A stretch of 64,000 nt of DNA from Parabacteroides distasonis ATCC 8503 (GCF_000012845.1 NC_009615.1:4528501-4592500); one strand, 5' to 3'; counted from the stretch's first letter, positions 25,305 to 35,261 are shown. The notes: a model not told the origin generated them from the sequence alone. Program-made: numbers and translations.

Positions 25305-26315
25305 ATGAGAAATAAACTATTTATACTGATTTTATTCGTTGTTACACTGTCTGTCTCAGCGCAAAACGGGAGCGAGGCGTATACTTTCTTACGTTTTCCG
25401 ACCTCGACCCGGGCTAACGCCTTGGGTGGGCATACCGTGGCGTTGGTAGAAAGAGACCCTTCGCTTATCTTCCATAATCCGGCCTTGCTAGGTGCGGAGA
25501 TGGATGGGATGATCAACTTGAATTATATGAATTACATCTCGGATATCAACGTAGGAAGTGCCTTGTTCACGAAAGCGCATGGCGAGAAAGGGGCTTGGGG
25601 CGTAGGCGCTACGTTTATAAGCTATGGCGATATCAAGGAGGTGTTACCGGATAACGTCGTGACCGGAGCGAGCCTGTCGGCGAAAGATATCAGCGTGAAC
25701 GGTTTTTACTCCCGTGACTTGAATGAGCGTTGGCGGGGTGGATTATCGTTGAAGTTCTTGTATTCGGGGCTGGCTGATTATACCTCTATCGGTTTATGCG
25801 TGGATGCGGGATTGAGTTATTATAATTCGGATAAGGGCTTTTCCTTTGGTTTCGCCTTGAAGAATATCGGCGCGCAACTGAAAGCTTACGAGGATGAGCG
25901 ACAAAAGATGCCTTGGGATATCCAGATGGGTATCACGCAGAAAATGGCGCATGCCCCGATTCGTTTTTCTTTGACGGCCCAATACTTGAACCGTTGGAAG
26001 TTCGATTATATCGATAATACGGATAAAGAGTATGACGGGGATTCTTTCGTTAAGACGTTGGCGAAGCATTTTATCATCGGCGTGGATTTTATCCCGTCCG
26101 AGAACTTTTGGGTGGGCGTAGGATTCAATCCGAAGGTTAATATGGATATGAAGTTGAAAGGCGGGGGAAGTTTCTCTGGTTTCTCGGCGGGCGCAGGTGT
26201 AAGGATCAAGATGTTTGACGTGGGCTTCTCGCTGGCGAAATATCATCCGTCCGCCATGTCGATGATGATTAGCGTATCTACGACCTTGGCCGATTTTAAG
26301 AAGGTGACAGAATAA
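25305..26315 (+). CDS. porQ: Type IX secretion system protein PorQ
   Basis: 336 residues from the ATG at 25305 (MRNKLFILILFVVTL), chosen over an upstream frame start because the signal peptide begins here and ends at SVSAQ. The mature part has alternating beta-strand character and PorQ-type blocks: FLRFPTSTRANALGGHTVAL near the start and NPALLG. PorQ is an outer-membrane component needed for type IX secretion, where it works with PorZ in A-LPS attachment to cargo. cmk, ispH and pfkA follow on the same strand. A -7 box TATCTTTG is at 25276-25283. Confidence 0.85.
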   Translation: MRNKLFILILFVVTLSVSAQNGSEAYTFLRFPTSTRANALGGHTVALVERDPSLIFHNPALLGAEMDGMINLNYMNYISDINVGSALFTKAHGEKGAWGVGATFISYGDIKEVLPDNVVTGASLSAKDISVNGFYSRDLNERWRGGLSLKFLYSGLADYTSIGLCVDAGLSYYNSDKGFSFGFALKNIGAQLKAYEDERQKMPWDIQMGITQKMAHAPIRFSLTAQYLNRWKFDYIDNTDKEYDGDSFVKTLAKHFIIGVDFIPSENFWVGVGFNPKVNMDMKLKGGGSFSGFSAGAGVRIKMFDVGFSLAKYHPSAMSMMISVSTTLADFKKVTE

Positions 26316-26339
26316 ATCTATACATTAATATATATATAT

Positions 26340-27029
26340 ATGAAGAAAATAGTTATCGCTATAGACGGCCACTCTTCCAGTGGCAAAAGTACTATGGCAA
26401 AAGATCTTGCCAAGGAGATCGGATATACGTATATCGATACGGGTGCCATGTATCGGGCCGTGACTTTGTATTGCATCCAGCATGGATTTTTTGAGGGAGA
26501 GAAGATTAAGGAGGAAGAGCTGAAGGCTTCTATCCATGATATCGATATTTCATTTCGTTTGAATGCGGAGACCGGTCGGCCGGATACCTATTTGAACGGT
26601 GTGAATGTAGAGAAAGAGATCCGTGGTATGGAAGTGGCGGATAAAGTGAGTCCGGTAGCCACTCTAGGCTTTGTGCGCCGTGCGTTGGTCGCTAAGCAAC
26701 AAGAGATGGGAAAGGCGAAAGGCATCGTGATGGATGGCCGTGATATCGGTACGGTCGTATTCCCGGATGCGGAGTTGAAGCTTTTCGTGACGGCCTCGCC
26801 GGAGGTACGTGCCAAGCGCCGGGTCGATGAGCTGGAGGCGAAAGGGATCCCCGCTTCTTACGAGGAAGTGCTGGAGAATGTGAAGAAGCGGGATTATATA
26901 GATTCAACCCGGGAGGAAAGTCCTTTGAGACAAGCTGATGATGCCTTGGTATTGGATAATTCCCATATGACCTTGGAAGAGCAAAAGGCTTGGTTGCTGG
27001 AACAATATCATAAAGCGATCGGTTCATAA
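26340..27029 (+). CDS. cmk: Cytidylate kinase
   Basis: 229 residues. The P-loop [12 protein letters not shown] starts at about residue 9, and GMYRAVTLY plus [16 protein letters not shown] are the CMP-binding and lid-region blocks. It phosphorylates CMP and dCMP. It follows porQ by 24 bases, in which an alternating TA tract runs up to the ATG (26328-26340), replacing any clear ribosome-binding site; slippage there could alter translation. Confidence 0.95.
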   Translation: MKKIVIAIDGHSSSGKSTMAKDLAKEIGYTYIDTGAMYRAVTLYCIQHGFFEGEKIKEEELKASIHDIDISFRLNAETGRPDTYLNGVNVEKEIRGMEVADKVSPVATLGFVRRALVAKQQEMGKAKGIVMDGRDIGTVVFPDAELKLFVTASPEVRAKRRVDELEAKGIPASYEEVLENVKKRDYIDSTREESPLRQADDALVLDNSHMTLEEQKAWLLEQYHKAIGS

Positions 27030-27040
27030 ACGAGTGCTTG

Positions 27041-27165
27041 GAGTTTCCTATAAAGAAAACTTTTGTCTCTTCGAATGAAAACTATAGTTTCGTTACTAGG
27101 AAACAAAAGTTTCTCTTAGGGAAAACTCTAGTTTTGTTATGAAGAAACTATAGTTTCTTGTGATT
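27041..27165. repeat. Cluster of short palindromes, AAACTATAGTTT type
   Basis: Between cmk and ispH several related short palindromes occur: GAAAACTATAGTTTC (27078-27092), AAAACTCTAGTTTT (27122-27135) and GAAACTATAGTTTC (27144-27157), plus AAACTTTTGT with its inverse ACAAAAGTTT. Nearly the whole gap is built from this one word. Confidence 0.6.
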
Positions 27166-27213
27166 GAAAATTAAGAAAACTGTAAGTGCTTGTTTGTTAA
27201 TGATATTATAGAT

Positions 27214-28086
27214 ATGATAGAAGTCGAGATAGATAAAGATTCCGGATTCTGTTTTGGGGTTGTCACCGCCATAGAGAGCGCTGAGCGGGAGCTGGGAAAT
27301 ACGGATACGCTGTATTGCCTAGGCGATATCGTTCATAACAGTTTGGAGGTGGAGCGGTTGGAGCATATGGGGCTGCATACGATCGACCATGAGGGACTTT
27401 CAAGGTTGAGAGACCGGAAGGTGTTGCTCCGGGCGCATGGCGAGCCACCTTCTACCTATGCTTTAGCGAAGCGAAACAATATCACGATTATAGACGCTAC
27501 TTGCCCGGTTGTCTTGCGTTTGCAGCGCAAGATCCATAAATGTTATCAAGAGACCCGGGCGAATAACACCCAGTTGGTTATCTATGGGAAGAAAGGCCAT
27601 GCGGAGGTGAATGGCTTGGTGGGGCAGACGGAGGGCACGGCGATTGTCATCGAGAAAATAGAAGACCTCGATCGTCTGGACTTTACCCGTGCGATCAGTC
27701 TGTTTTCCCAAACCACGAAGTCCTTGGATGGATTCAAGGCGGTAGTGGCGGAGATCAAGCAGCGGATGGCGGAAGGGGTGGAGTTTAATTATTACGATAC
27801 GATTTGCCGTCAGGTGGCGAATCGTCTTCCGAATATAAAAGCGTTCGCCTCCAGCCACGATTGGGTCTATTTTGTGGCCGGTCGTAAAAGTTCCAACGGA
27901 AAGATGCTGTTCGAGGAGTGCCGGAAAGCGAACCCGAATACGCTTTTTATTTCCGAGGTATCAGAGATTACCGAGCCTTTGCCCGAGGGCGTGCGCCGGG
28001 TCGGGGTTTGTGGCGCTACATCCACTCCCAAGTGGTTGATGGAGGAAGTGGCGGTCCGGATCAAGGAACTGAATGCTTCGGAATGA
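27214..28086 (+). CDS. ispH: 4-hydroxy-3-methylbut-2-enyl diphosphate reductase
   Basis: 290 residues from the ATG at 27214 (MIEVEIDKDSGFCFGVV). The three iron-sulphur cysteines are seen in SGFCFGV, DATCPVV and VCGATSTPKW. It catalyses the last step of the non-mevalonate isoprenoid route, making IPP and DMAPP. It sits in the porQ-cmk-ispH-pfkA gene order, separated from cmk by the palindrome cluster and from pfkA by a new -7 box. Confidence 0.95.
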   Translation: MIEVEIDKDSGFCFGVVTAIESAERELGNTDTLYCLGDIVHNSLEVERLEHMGLHTIDHEGLSRLRDRKVLLRAHGEPPSTYALAKRNNITIIDATCPVVLRLQRKIHKCYQETRANNTQLVIYGKKGHAEVNGLVGQTEGTAIVIEKIEDLDRLDFTRAISLFSQTTKSLDGFKAVVAEIKQRMAEGVEFNYYDTICRQVANRLPNIKAFASSHDWVYFVAGRKSSNGKMLFEECRKANPNTLFISEVSEITEPLPEGVRRVGVCGATSTPKWLMEEVAVRIKELNASE

Positions 28087-28183
28087 TATTTTGATTAAGA
28101 TTACGTGAACTTTCCGGGAGAAAGACAGAAGGATAACTAAATATTTACTACTTTTGCCGGAGAACATTAAAATCAATGACGCT

Positions 28184-29164
28184 ATGTCTACAGTAAAGTG
28201 TGTTGGTATTTTAACGTCCGGAGGTGATGCCCCGGGAATGAATGCCGCTATTCGTGCGGTAACACGTTCCGCTATTTATAACGGAATGAGAGTGAAAGGT
28301 ATTTACCGTGGTTACAAAGGGTTGATCCTAGATGAGATTGAAGAGTTTAAGACACAAAATGTCAGTAATATAATTCAGCGCGGCGGAACAATCCTTAAGA
28401 CCGCCCGTTGCGTGGAGTTCAAGACTCCCGAGGGACGAAAACAGGCCTATGATAAGTTGCAAGAGCATGGGATCGATGCCTTGATCGCTATCGGTGGTGA
28501 CGGAACGTTGACGGGAGCGCGTATTTTCGCTCAGGAGTTTAATTTCCCGATCGTAGGATTGCCGGGTACGATTGATAATGACTTGTATGGCACGGATACG
28601 ACGATCGGTTATGATACGGCCTTGAACACGATCATGGAATGCGTGGATAAGATCCGTGATACGGCTACCTCGCATGATCGTCTATTTTTTGTGGAGGTCA
28701 TGGGGCGCGACGCCGGTTTCTTGGCGTTGAACGGAGCGATCGCTTCTGGTGCCGAAGCCGCTATTATCCCGGAAATCTCCTTGGAGAAAGATCAATTGGC
28801 CGAGATGATCGAGAATGGATTCCGTAAGTCCAAGAACAGTAGTATCGTATTGGTTGCCGAAAGTGAGGTAACCGGTGGCGCTATGGGTGTCGCTGAGCGT
28901 GTGAAGAAGGAATATCCGCAGTTCGATGTGCGTGTCTCTATTTTAGGTCACTTGCAGCGTGGTGGTTCTCCTACGGCACAAGACCGGATCTTGGCGACTC
29001 GTATGGGTGTGGCCGCGATCGATGCCTTGTTGGATGACCAGCGTAACGTGATGATGGGTATCCAGAACGACCAGATCGTCTATGTACCGTTCTCTAAAGC
29101 GATCAAGAATGATAAGCCTATTAACCGGGATTTGTTGAACACGCTCCGTGTTTCTTCAATCTAA
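28184..29164 (+). CDS. pfkA: ATP-dependent 6-phosphofructokinase
   Basis: 326 residues from the ATG at 28184 ([20 protein letters not shown]). GGDGTLTGA is the ATP-binding block, [10 protein letters not shown] carries the catalytic Asp, and [10 protein letters not shown] follows. It has the length of bacterial PfkA; the Gly after GGDG favours ATP over pyrophosphate. A -7 box TACTTTTG lies at 28149-28156. It ends at a strong terminator. Confidence 0.95.
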   Translation: MSTVKCVGILTSGGDAPGMNAAIRAVTRSAIYNGMRVKGIYRGYKGLILDEIEEFKTQNVSNIIQRGGTILKTARCVEFKTPEGRKQAYDKLQEHGIDALIAIGGDGTLTGARIFAQEFNFPIVGLPGTIDNDLYGTDTTIGYDTALNTIMECVDKIRDTATSHDRLFFVEVMGRDAGFLALNGAIASGAEAAIIPEISLEKDQLAEMIENGFRKSKNSSIVLVAESEVTGGAMGVAERVKKEYPQFDVRVSILGHLQRGGSPTAQDRILATRMGVAAIDALLDDQRNVMMGIQNDQIVYVPFSKAIKNDKPINRDLLNTLRVSSI

Positions 29165-29190
29165 ATAAGGCATATATTTATACGAATAGG

Positions 29191-29226
29191 AACCCGGATG
29201 TAGCGATTGCGTACATCCGGGTTTTT
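29191..29226 (+). terminator. Intrinsic terminator of pfkA
   Basis: AACCCGGATGTA/TACATCCGGGTT perfect 12-bp stem followed by a T-run. Confidence 0.92.
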
Positions 29227-29245
29227 ATTTGAAGAACCTGATATC

Positions 29246-30997
29246 ATGAAGAAGTATAGCGGCGTGGCCTTGCATGTAATCGTATTTGTCTTTCTGTTTA
29301 TCTTCTTGAGGATATTCAGTGAGTACCACTTTTATTGTGTCGAGCAGAACCAGTTATTCCAGTTGACTCCCATTTTTATTATCGATAAGTTAATGCAACC
29401 GGGAGGTTTAGCGATGGTTCTTTCCGGTTGTTTGGTGCAGTTCTTCATTCTCCCGAATGTGGGAGCTATGATAACGGCGGCCCTGCTGACAGGCCTAGGG
29501 GCCTTGTTCTGGGCGATCTTGAGGCGGATCGATCCGCGAAGCCATGGTATTTTATGGGCTTGGCTTCCCGTCCTATCCTTGTTGTTTGTGCAATGGGATT
29601 TTAATTACAGGTTTCAAGGAACGGTAGCCTTCGGTATGATGCTGCTTGCTTTATATCTCGTTTTAGGGATAAGGAATTTCATACCTCGTTTGATAGCAAG
29701 TCTGTTTGCCTCCCTGTTACTCTTTGGGTTGGCCGGGCCGGTCTCTTTGTTGTTTGCCTTGTCCATGATGGGATACGAGGCCATGAGCCGGACGCCCCGT
29801 TGGTATTATTCCGTGATTTTACCGATGATCGTGTTGATCTTGGGTGAATTATGTGTGCGTTACTCGGTGATCGGAGAATACCGCTTTGTCTTTTTACCGG
29901 ATAGTTATTATTATTTCCGTTTGGTGCCGGATAAGGTAATTTATTTCTCATGGATCGCTTTCTATGCGGCGCTGGTTGTAACCTGCCTCTGTAAAAACAA
30001 GGAATCATGGGCTGGTAAAAAGCGTCTAGCGCTGGGAATCTCCCAATTCATTATCTTAGGGCTTATCTTCTGGAAAGGCTTCGATCTATATGGCGAACAG
30101 AAATCATACCGCTTGAAGATGATGGACTATTTTACCCGGACAGAGCAATGGGACCGGATCTTGGTATCATGCAAGGAACCGACCACTAATCAACTCTATT
30201 TATGTTACCAAAATATGGCTTTGGCCCGGAAAGGTATTCTGGCGGATGAGGCGTTTAAGTACACGCAGCACGGGCCTCGTGGATTAATGGTGGCATGGAA
30301 TAAATCGACTACCATATCCGCCTTGCTGAGTGATGTTTATTTTACGATGGGAAATGTCGCCGCGGCTCAAGAGATGGCTTTCGAGAGTAATATCGGCGCT
30401 TTATGTGATGGAAATCCCCGCATGACGCAACGTTTGGTGCAAACGAACTTGATTTATGGAGCCTATCCGGTCGCGGAGAAATATATCGCTGTCTTAGAGA
30501 ATACTTTCTATTATAAGGATTGGGCCAAAGCGCAGCGGAAATTCCTGTATAATGATGAGGCGGTCGAGACAGATCCTCTATTGGGGAATATGCGCAGGAA
30601 CCTGCTAGCTGAGAATCATCTGATCCAGATGGATGGATTCGACACGGACTTGATTCGCTTGGCGGAGCAGAATCCTTCCAATAAAGCCGCTTTCCACTAT
30701 GCCGGCGTATTCTATCTTTTAGCAAAAGATGTGACGCGCTTTAAGACGTTGGTGGAAACCTATTACGGAACGGATTTACTCCCTTCTTTACCGGTCTCTT
30801 TTCAAGAGGCGGTCATCATCCTATCGGAGAAAGATCCGGATTACTGGAAACGTTTCGGTGTCTCGGAATCTATCGTAGGGCGATTCACCGATTATAAGAG
30901 GCAAGTGCTCGCTGGGCGGAATAATAGTAATGCGCTACCCGGTTTGATGTATCGCTCTTATGGCGATACGTATTGGTATTATTATATGTTTAAATAG
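29246..30997 (+). CDS. Polytopic membrane protein, DUF6057-like
   Basis: 583 residues from the ATG at 29246. About ten hydrophobic segments fill residues ~5-290; the C-terminal half (~300-583) is soluble and helical, resembling TPR-type repeats (pairs around LYLCYQNMALARKG and VYFTMGNVAAAQEMAFE). No catalytic motif is recognised. The stop is followed three bases later by the ATG of a CxxCH lipoprotein, so the two are surely co-translated and likely work together in the envelope. The family name is from memory and could not be checked. Confidence 0.6.
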   Translation: MKKYSGVALHVIVFVFLFIFLRIFSEYHFYCVEQNQLFQLTPIFIIDKLMQPGGLAMVLSGCLVQFFILPNVGAMITAALLTGLGALFWAILRRIDPRSHGILWAWLPVLSLLFVQWDFNYRFQGTVAFGMMLLALYLVLGIRNFIPRLIASLFASLLLFGLAGPVSLLFALSMMGYEAMSRTPRWYYSVILPMIVLILGELCVRYSVIGEYRFVFLPDSYYYFRLVPDKVIYFSWIAFYAALVVTCLCKNKESWAGKKRLALGISQFIILGLIFWKGFDLYGEQKSYRLKMMDYFTRTEQWDRILVSCKEPTTNQLYLCYQNMALARKGILADEAFKYTQHGPRGLMVAWNKSTTISALLSDVYFTMGNVAAAQEMAFESNIGALCDGNPRMTQRLVQTNLIYGAYPVAEKYIAVLENTFYYKDWAKAQRKFLYNDEAVETDPLLGNMRRNLLAENHLIQMDGFDTDLIRLAEQNPSNKAAFHYAGVFYLLAKDVTRFKTLVETYYGTDLLPSLPVSFQEAVIILSEKDPDYWKRFGVSESIVGRFTDYKRQVLAGRNNSNALPGLMYRSYGDTYWYYYMFK

Positions 30998-31000
30998 GAG

Positions 31001-32473
31001 ATGAGAAAAATGTATATAATAAGATGTATATGTCTGTGGATGATTCTGGGCTTGATGGCTTGTTCCGGTCCGGTACGTATACAGAAGAATCTGGAAGTCA
31101 AGCCGGAGATCTTTCCGGATTATGTGGATGTGACAATCCCGCCGAATATAGCTCCCTTGAATTTTAAGCTGAAAGACGCTTGCGCTGAGGCCCGTGCCAT
31201 TCTCGAATGTGGCCCGGAGAAATTAGAGATCAAGACCGGGAAAGACGCTTGTTTTGTGATCCCGGCCTCCGGTTGGAAAAGGCTGTTGCGTGCCGCTTCC
31301 GGGAATCATCTGAATGTAACCGTACAAGCCTTCGTGAATGATGAATGGATCGCGTATGCCCCCTTCATCATCAAGGTGGCGAAGGAGCCGGTCGATGGTT
31401 GGTTGGCTTATCGTTTAATCGAACCGGGCTATGAGCTGTGGAACCGTATGGGTATCTATCAACGTAACTTGGAAAATTATACGGAGAACGCGATCATCGA
31501 AAATAAGATGAGCGGCAATAACTGTATGAACTGCCATTCTTTCTGTATGCAGAATCCGGAGAAAATGCTTTTCCATATGCGTGAGACCTACTCTTGTACC
31601 TTATTGATCGATGGAGATAGGGTGGAGAAGCTGAATACGAAGACCGATCAGACCCTTTCTCCGCTAGTCTATCCTTCTTGGCATCCTTCCGGAAAATATG
31701 TCGCTTTCTCTGTGAATAAAACCAAGCAAGCGTTTCATATGAACGATAGGAATCGGGTGGAGGTATTCGACTCGGCCTCGGATGTGGTCGTCTATGATAC
31801 GCAAAAGCATGAGATCGTGACTTCTCCGCTGTTGTCTTCAGAGGGAGCGTTCGAGACTTTCCCTACATTTTCCCCGGATGGAAATACGCTCTATTTCTGT
31901 TCGGCTAAAGCCCGTACGATGCCCAAGGAATACGATCAAGTGAGATACGATCTATGCTCAGTCTCGTTCGATCCCGCTACACGCCGTTTCGGGACGGTAG
32001 TCGATACTTTATATAAGGCATCGGAGATCGATAAAAGCGTTTCTTTTCCCCGGGTTTCCCCGGATGGAAAGTATTTGCTCTATACCTTGTCCGGTTATGG
32101 GAATTTCTCTATTTGGCATAAGGATGCCGATTTGTACATGATTGATTTATCGACTCTGCGAAGTTATCCATTGGAGGCGGTGAATAGCGACGATGTGGAA
32201 AGCTATCATTCATGGAGTAGCGATAGCCGTTGGATCGTGTTTAGCAGCCGGCGGATGGATGGTTTGTATACAAGACCGTTTATCGCTTATATCGATGAGA
32301 AAGGACAGGCTTGCAAACCTTTCCTGTTACCCCAGAAGGATACGGATTTTTATTTTCGCTTTATGAAATCCTACAATATACCTGAATTCATCACAGGAGA
32401 GGTAAAGAGACAAGGACGCACGTTGGCCGTGAAAGCGAAAGAAGATAAAGGAATTGATGTAAGGTTCAAGTGA
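31001..32473 (+). CDS. Beta-propeller (PD40/TolB-like) lipoprotein with one c-type haem motif
   Basis: 490 residues. A lipoprotein signal (LGLMACSG) puts Cys21 at the lipid anchor. C175-M-N-C178-H179 is a covalent haem-binding CxxCH, with another Cys at 183. The region after ~210 has PD40 repeats (YPSWHPSGKYVAFS, FPTFSPDGNTLYFCS, FPRVSPDGKYLLYTL, SWSSDSRWIVFSSR). So an N-terminal haem segment is joined to a TolB-like propeller on the envelope's outer side. It is paired with the membrane protein upstream. An electron-transfer or haem-sensing role is possible, but the motif could also bind something else. Confidence 0.7.
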   Translation: MRKMYIIRCICLWMILGLMACSGPVRIQKNLEVKPEIFPDYVDVTIPPNIAPLNFKLKDACAEARAILECGPEKLEIKTGKDACFVIPASGWKRLLRAASGNHLNVTVQAFVNDEWIAYAPFIIKVAKEPVDGWLAYRLIEPGYELWNRMGIYQRNLENYTENAIIENKMSGNNCMNCHSFCMQNPEKMLFHMRETYSCTLLIDGDRVEKLNTKTDQTLSPLVYPSWHPSGKYVAFSVNKTKQAFHMNDRNRVEVFDSASDVVVYDTQKHEIVTSPLLSSEGAFETFPTFSPDGNTLYFCSAKARTMPKEYDQVRYDLCSVSFDPATRRFGTVVDTLYKASEIDKSVSFPRVSPDGKYLLYTLSGYGNFSIWHKDADLYMIDLSTLRSYPLEAVNSDDVESYHSWSSDSRWIVFSSRRMDGLYTRPFIAYIDEKGQACKPFLLPQKDTDFYFRFMKSYNIPEFITGEVKRQGRTLAVKAKEDKGIDVRFK

Positions 32474-32512
32474 AAAAGAGTGTCGCATGATCCGATCGTG
32501 CGACATTCTTAT
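32474..32512. terminator. Bidirectional terminator between propeller gene and meaB
   Basis: AAGAGTGTCGCA pairs with TGCGACATTCTT (one mismatch), flanked by A- and T-rich runs, between convergent genes. Confidence 0.8.
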
Positions 32513-32516
32513 ACTT

Positions 32517-33614
32517 TTATTTCGTAGCGATATGATCCAAGAATAGATCAATCATTCGTTTGGCTGCCACGAAAGAGCTGATCTCGTTGTTCAAGACTTG
32601 CTTCTCTGTTTGTTCCAGCATGCCTTCTACCGCCGGGTTATGATAGAACTTATCCCGCAACGTGTCGTTGATGCTTTCGTACATCCAGTATTTAGCTTGC
32701 TCGTTACGTTTGTAATCGAAGTAGCCGTTCTTTTTGGTGAACTCCATGTACTCTCCGACCATATCCCATATTTCTTTGATACCTATGTTGTAATAACCGG
32801 AATAAGTCAATACTTTCGGGAACCAACCTGATTCCGAAGGTGGGAAAAGATGCAAGGCGTTCCGGAATTGAGCGGCGGCGAGATTCGCCTTATCGATATT
32901 GTCTCCATCCGCCTTATTGATAATAATACCGTCCGCCATTTCCATGATACCTCGTTTGATACCCTGCAACTCATCTCCGGTACCGGCCAATTGAATCAAC
33001 AGGAAGAAGTCCACCATCGAATGTACGGCCGTCTCGCTTTGTCCGACACCCACGGTCTCTACGAATACGGTATCGAAACCGGCGGCCTCGCATAATACGA
33101 TCGTCTCACGGGTCTTACGGGCGACCCCCCCTAAGGAGCCTGCGGATGGTGAAGGACGGATAAAGGCGTTTTTCTCTCTCGACAAGGCCTCCATACGAGT
33201 CTTATCTCCTAGGATACTACCTTTCGAGCGTTCGCTACTCGGGTCGATCGCTAGTACGGCAAGCTTACGCCCTTGGTTGATCAAGTGCATACCGAAAGAG
33301 TCGATAGAGGTACTCTTTCCCGCTCCGGGAACACCCGTAATACCGATACGAACCGATTTCCCGGCGAAAGGCAAACATTTCTCGATAATCTCCTGCGCCA
33401 CCTGTTGGTGCTCATGCTTGGAGCTTTCCACCAAGGTAACTGCTTGACTGAGTATCGTGATATTCCCTTTTAAGATACCTTCCACGAATTCGGAAGGCGT
33501 ATATACCTTGCGTTGGACACGCTTTTTTATATAAGGATTTACGGTAGGGACATCCGCAATGCCCTTATTCACTTTCAATCCCTTGTACTGATCATCGTTT
33601 TCTGGATGTTCCAT
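32517..33614 (-). CDS. meaB: Methylmalonyl-CoA mutase-associated GTPase MeaB
   Basis: 365 residues. The P-loop GVPGAGKS (~93-100), DPSSERSKGSILGDKTRM, ETVGVGQSE and NKADGDN (GTP specificity) are all typical of the G3E-family MeaB/ArgK group. It guards B12-dependent methylmalonyl-CoA mutase, loading cofactor and protecting it from inactivation; this fits the succinate-propionate route of Bacteroidales. The mutase genes are not in this window. Confidence 0.94.
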   Translation of the reverse strand: MEHPENDDQYKGLKVNKGIADVPTVNPYIKKRVQRKVYTPSEFVEGILKGNITILSQAVTLVESSKHEHQQVAQEIIEKCLPFAGKSVRIGITGVPGAGKSTSIDSFGMHLINQGRKLAVLAIDPSSERSKGSILGDKTRMEALSREKNAFIRPSPSAGSLGGVARKTRETIVLCEAAGFDTVFVETVGVGQSETAVHSMVDFFLLIQLAGTGDELQGIKRGIMEMADGIIINKADGDNIDKANLAAAQFRNALHLFPPSESGWFPKVLTYSGYYNIGIKEIWDMVGEYMEFTKKNGYFDYKRNEQAKYWMYESINDTLRDKFYHNPAVEGMLEQTEKQVLNNEISSFVAAKRMIDLFLDHIATK

Positions 33615-33623
33615 ATCAATCTA

Positions 33624-34733
33624 TTATTTGTATGCCGTCACCTTGATCAAGCGGATAGGCCCGTTCGGGTCGTTGCATACGACATTAATAAGTGCTTCAA
33701 GTTTTGTCTTTATCTCTTTCGGTCGCAAGGTTACTTTGAAAGTAGCGGTCGCTCCCGGTTTAAGTTCTTTCTTGCCGCCGGACAAATCGACACGCTCATC
33801 ATCACAAGTGACGCTGTAGATCGTGAGCGGAGTCTTTCCGGCATTCGTAATCTCAAACGTACCCGATACCTTACCACCGATCAACGGAACGATACTTTTC
33901 TTGTTCGGTAGCTTGCCGAATTCCAGTAAAGTGCCGGATAATTCCGCTATCGGGGCTTGGGCTTTATCCGCAGCGGATAGTTTGCTGAAATTATCGATCA
34001 CGTTGGCGGAGATCTGGATCTCTCCGGATACTTCCTTCTTTCCGGCGCTCTGTATCATGATCGGCAAAAGCGTAGAGACTCGTCCTTTCCGCTTCAGGAC
34101 CTTGGCATCCATAAGGATCGTAATGGCACCGACCTCGTCCGGTTGAAGGGTAGCCGGGTTCACCTGTACGTTAAGGTAGTGAGGTACTTTACCCAGATGA
34201 ATCGTAGCCGAGGTCTTTCCCTCGTTCTTAATGTTGATCTTCTCGCCCAACGTTTCCTCCGGACGGATACTGCTGAATAGAACAGTCTTCGTATGCAGCT
34301 TCAGATCACCGATAGAATAAGGATACGTAAAGACCGGCTGCGAAGGTTTCGGGGTGACATTTCCCTTAATGGCTAGGCTGTAACTCCCTTTCTTCCCATT
34401 GCTGAATATCGATACGGTTTTATAAAACGGGCCGGGGCGTCCTTTCGGATTATACGTTATCTTAACTTCACCGGTCTTACCGGGAGCGATCGGCGACTTA
34501 GTCCATTCTGGCCGTGTACAACCGCATGACGCAGTAACACGGGTAATGACCAAAGGGGCGTCTCCCGTATTCTTTATCGTGAAAGTATGACTGGCGAATC
34601 CATCGGCCTCGGCTATTGTCCCGAAATTATAAGTCAACTCGTCCGACAAGATTTGGGCGCCTTGTTGTGCCCAAGCTGTCGTTATAGATATAATTGCTGT
34701 AAGAGCAAGGATCAACCTTTTTATATTCAGCAT
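33624..34733 (-). CDS. DUF1573-family exported protein, long form
   Basis: 369 residues with a signal peptide (1-22, ending in AWAQ). The N-terminal DUF1573 domain (~25-130) has the family pattern YNFGTIAEADGFASHTFTIK and CGCTRPEW; two further immunoglobulin-like ASPM/SPD-2-type folds follow. No enzyme motif. Function unknown. It lies 27 bases after a shorter paralogue on the same strand, and its first domain is clearly related to that protein, pointing to duplication. Confidence 0.8.
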   Translation of the reverse strand: MLNIKRLILALTAIISITTAWAQQGAQILSDELTYNFGTIAEADGFASHTFTIKNTGDAPLVITRVTASCGCTRPEWTKSPIAPGKTGEVKITYNPKGRPGPFYKTVSIFSNGKKGSYSLAIKGNVTPKPSQPVFTYPYSIGDLKLHTKTVLFSSIRPEETLGEKINIKNEGKTSATIHLGKVPHYLNVQVNPATLQPDEVGAITILMDAKVLKRKGRVSTLLPIMIQSAGKKEVSGEIQISANVIDNFSKLSAADKAQAPIAELSGTLLEFGKLPNKKSIVPLIGGKVSGTFEITNAGKTPLTIYSVTCDDERVDLSGGKKELKPGATATFKVTLRPKEIKTKLEALINVVCNDPNGPIRLIKVTAYK

Positions 34734-34760
34734 TCCAATTGGGGGTTTTTTACGTATTTC

Positions 34761-35138
34761 TTATTCAACCTCTCCCCGGATGTTCATGATGAAGCTTCCG
34801 GTTTTCCCGTTACTGTATACGGAAATGGTCTTCGTGAAAGGACCCGGACGTCCTGCCGGATCGAAAGTAACCTTGATCTGGGCTTTCTTACCCGGAGCTA
34901 CCGGTTCTTTCGGCCATTCCGGGGTCGTACATCCGCAAGACGCGATTACACGTGTAATGACCAGAGGCATATCGCCCGTATTGGATACTTCAAACGTATG
35001 GGATACTTTTCCGTCCGCTTCCTTGATGGTACCGAAGTCGAAACTGGTTGTTTCCGCGGAAATAACTGCTTTCTTCTGAGCCGAAGCCATTCCTGTCGCT
35101 AACAGGATCGCCATGAAAATAAAAACTATTTGTTTCAT
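34761..35138 (-). CDS. DUF1573-family exported protein, short form
   Basis: 125 residues with a signal peptide (1-20, MASAQ) and a single DUF1573 domain (TSFDFGTIKEADGKVSHTFE, CGCTTPEWPKEP, GRPGPFTKTISVYSNGKTG). It closely matches the N-terminal domain of the downstream long form, including the SNGK segment. Function unknown. A -7 box TATCTTTG (minus, 35173-35166) lies 28 bases upstream, so it heads the pair. Confidence 0.85.
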   Translation of the reverse strand: MKQIVFIFMAILLATGMASAQKKAVISAETTSFDFGTIKEADGKVSHTFEVSNTGDMPLVITRVIASCGCTTPEWPKEPVAPGKKAQIKVTFDPAGRPGPFTKTISVYSNGKTGSFIMNIRGEVE

Positions 35139-35261
35139 CTTATCGTTTAGTTTTAATTCGAATTACAAAGATAGTCATTTCAATTGAAAGTTGAGAATTG
35201 AAAACTGAAAATTAGAGGAAGATAACGCTTCTTGCGATGCCTATTCTTACCTTCTTACGGT

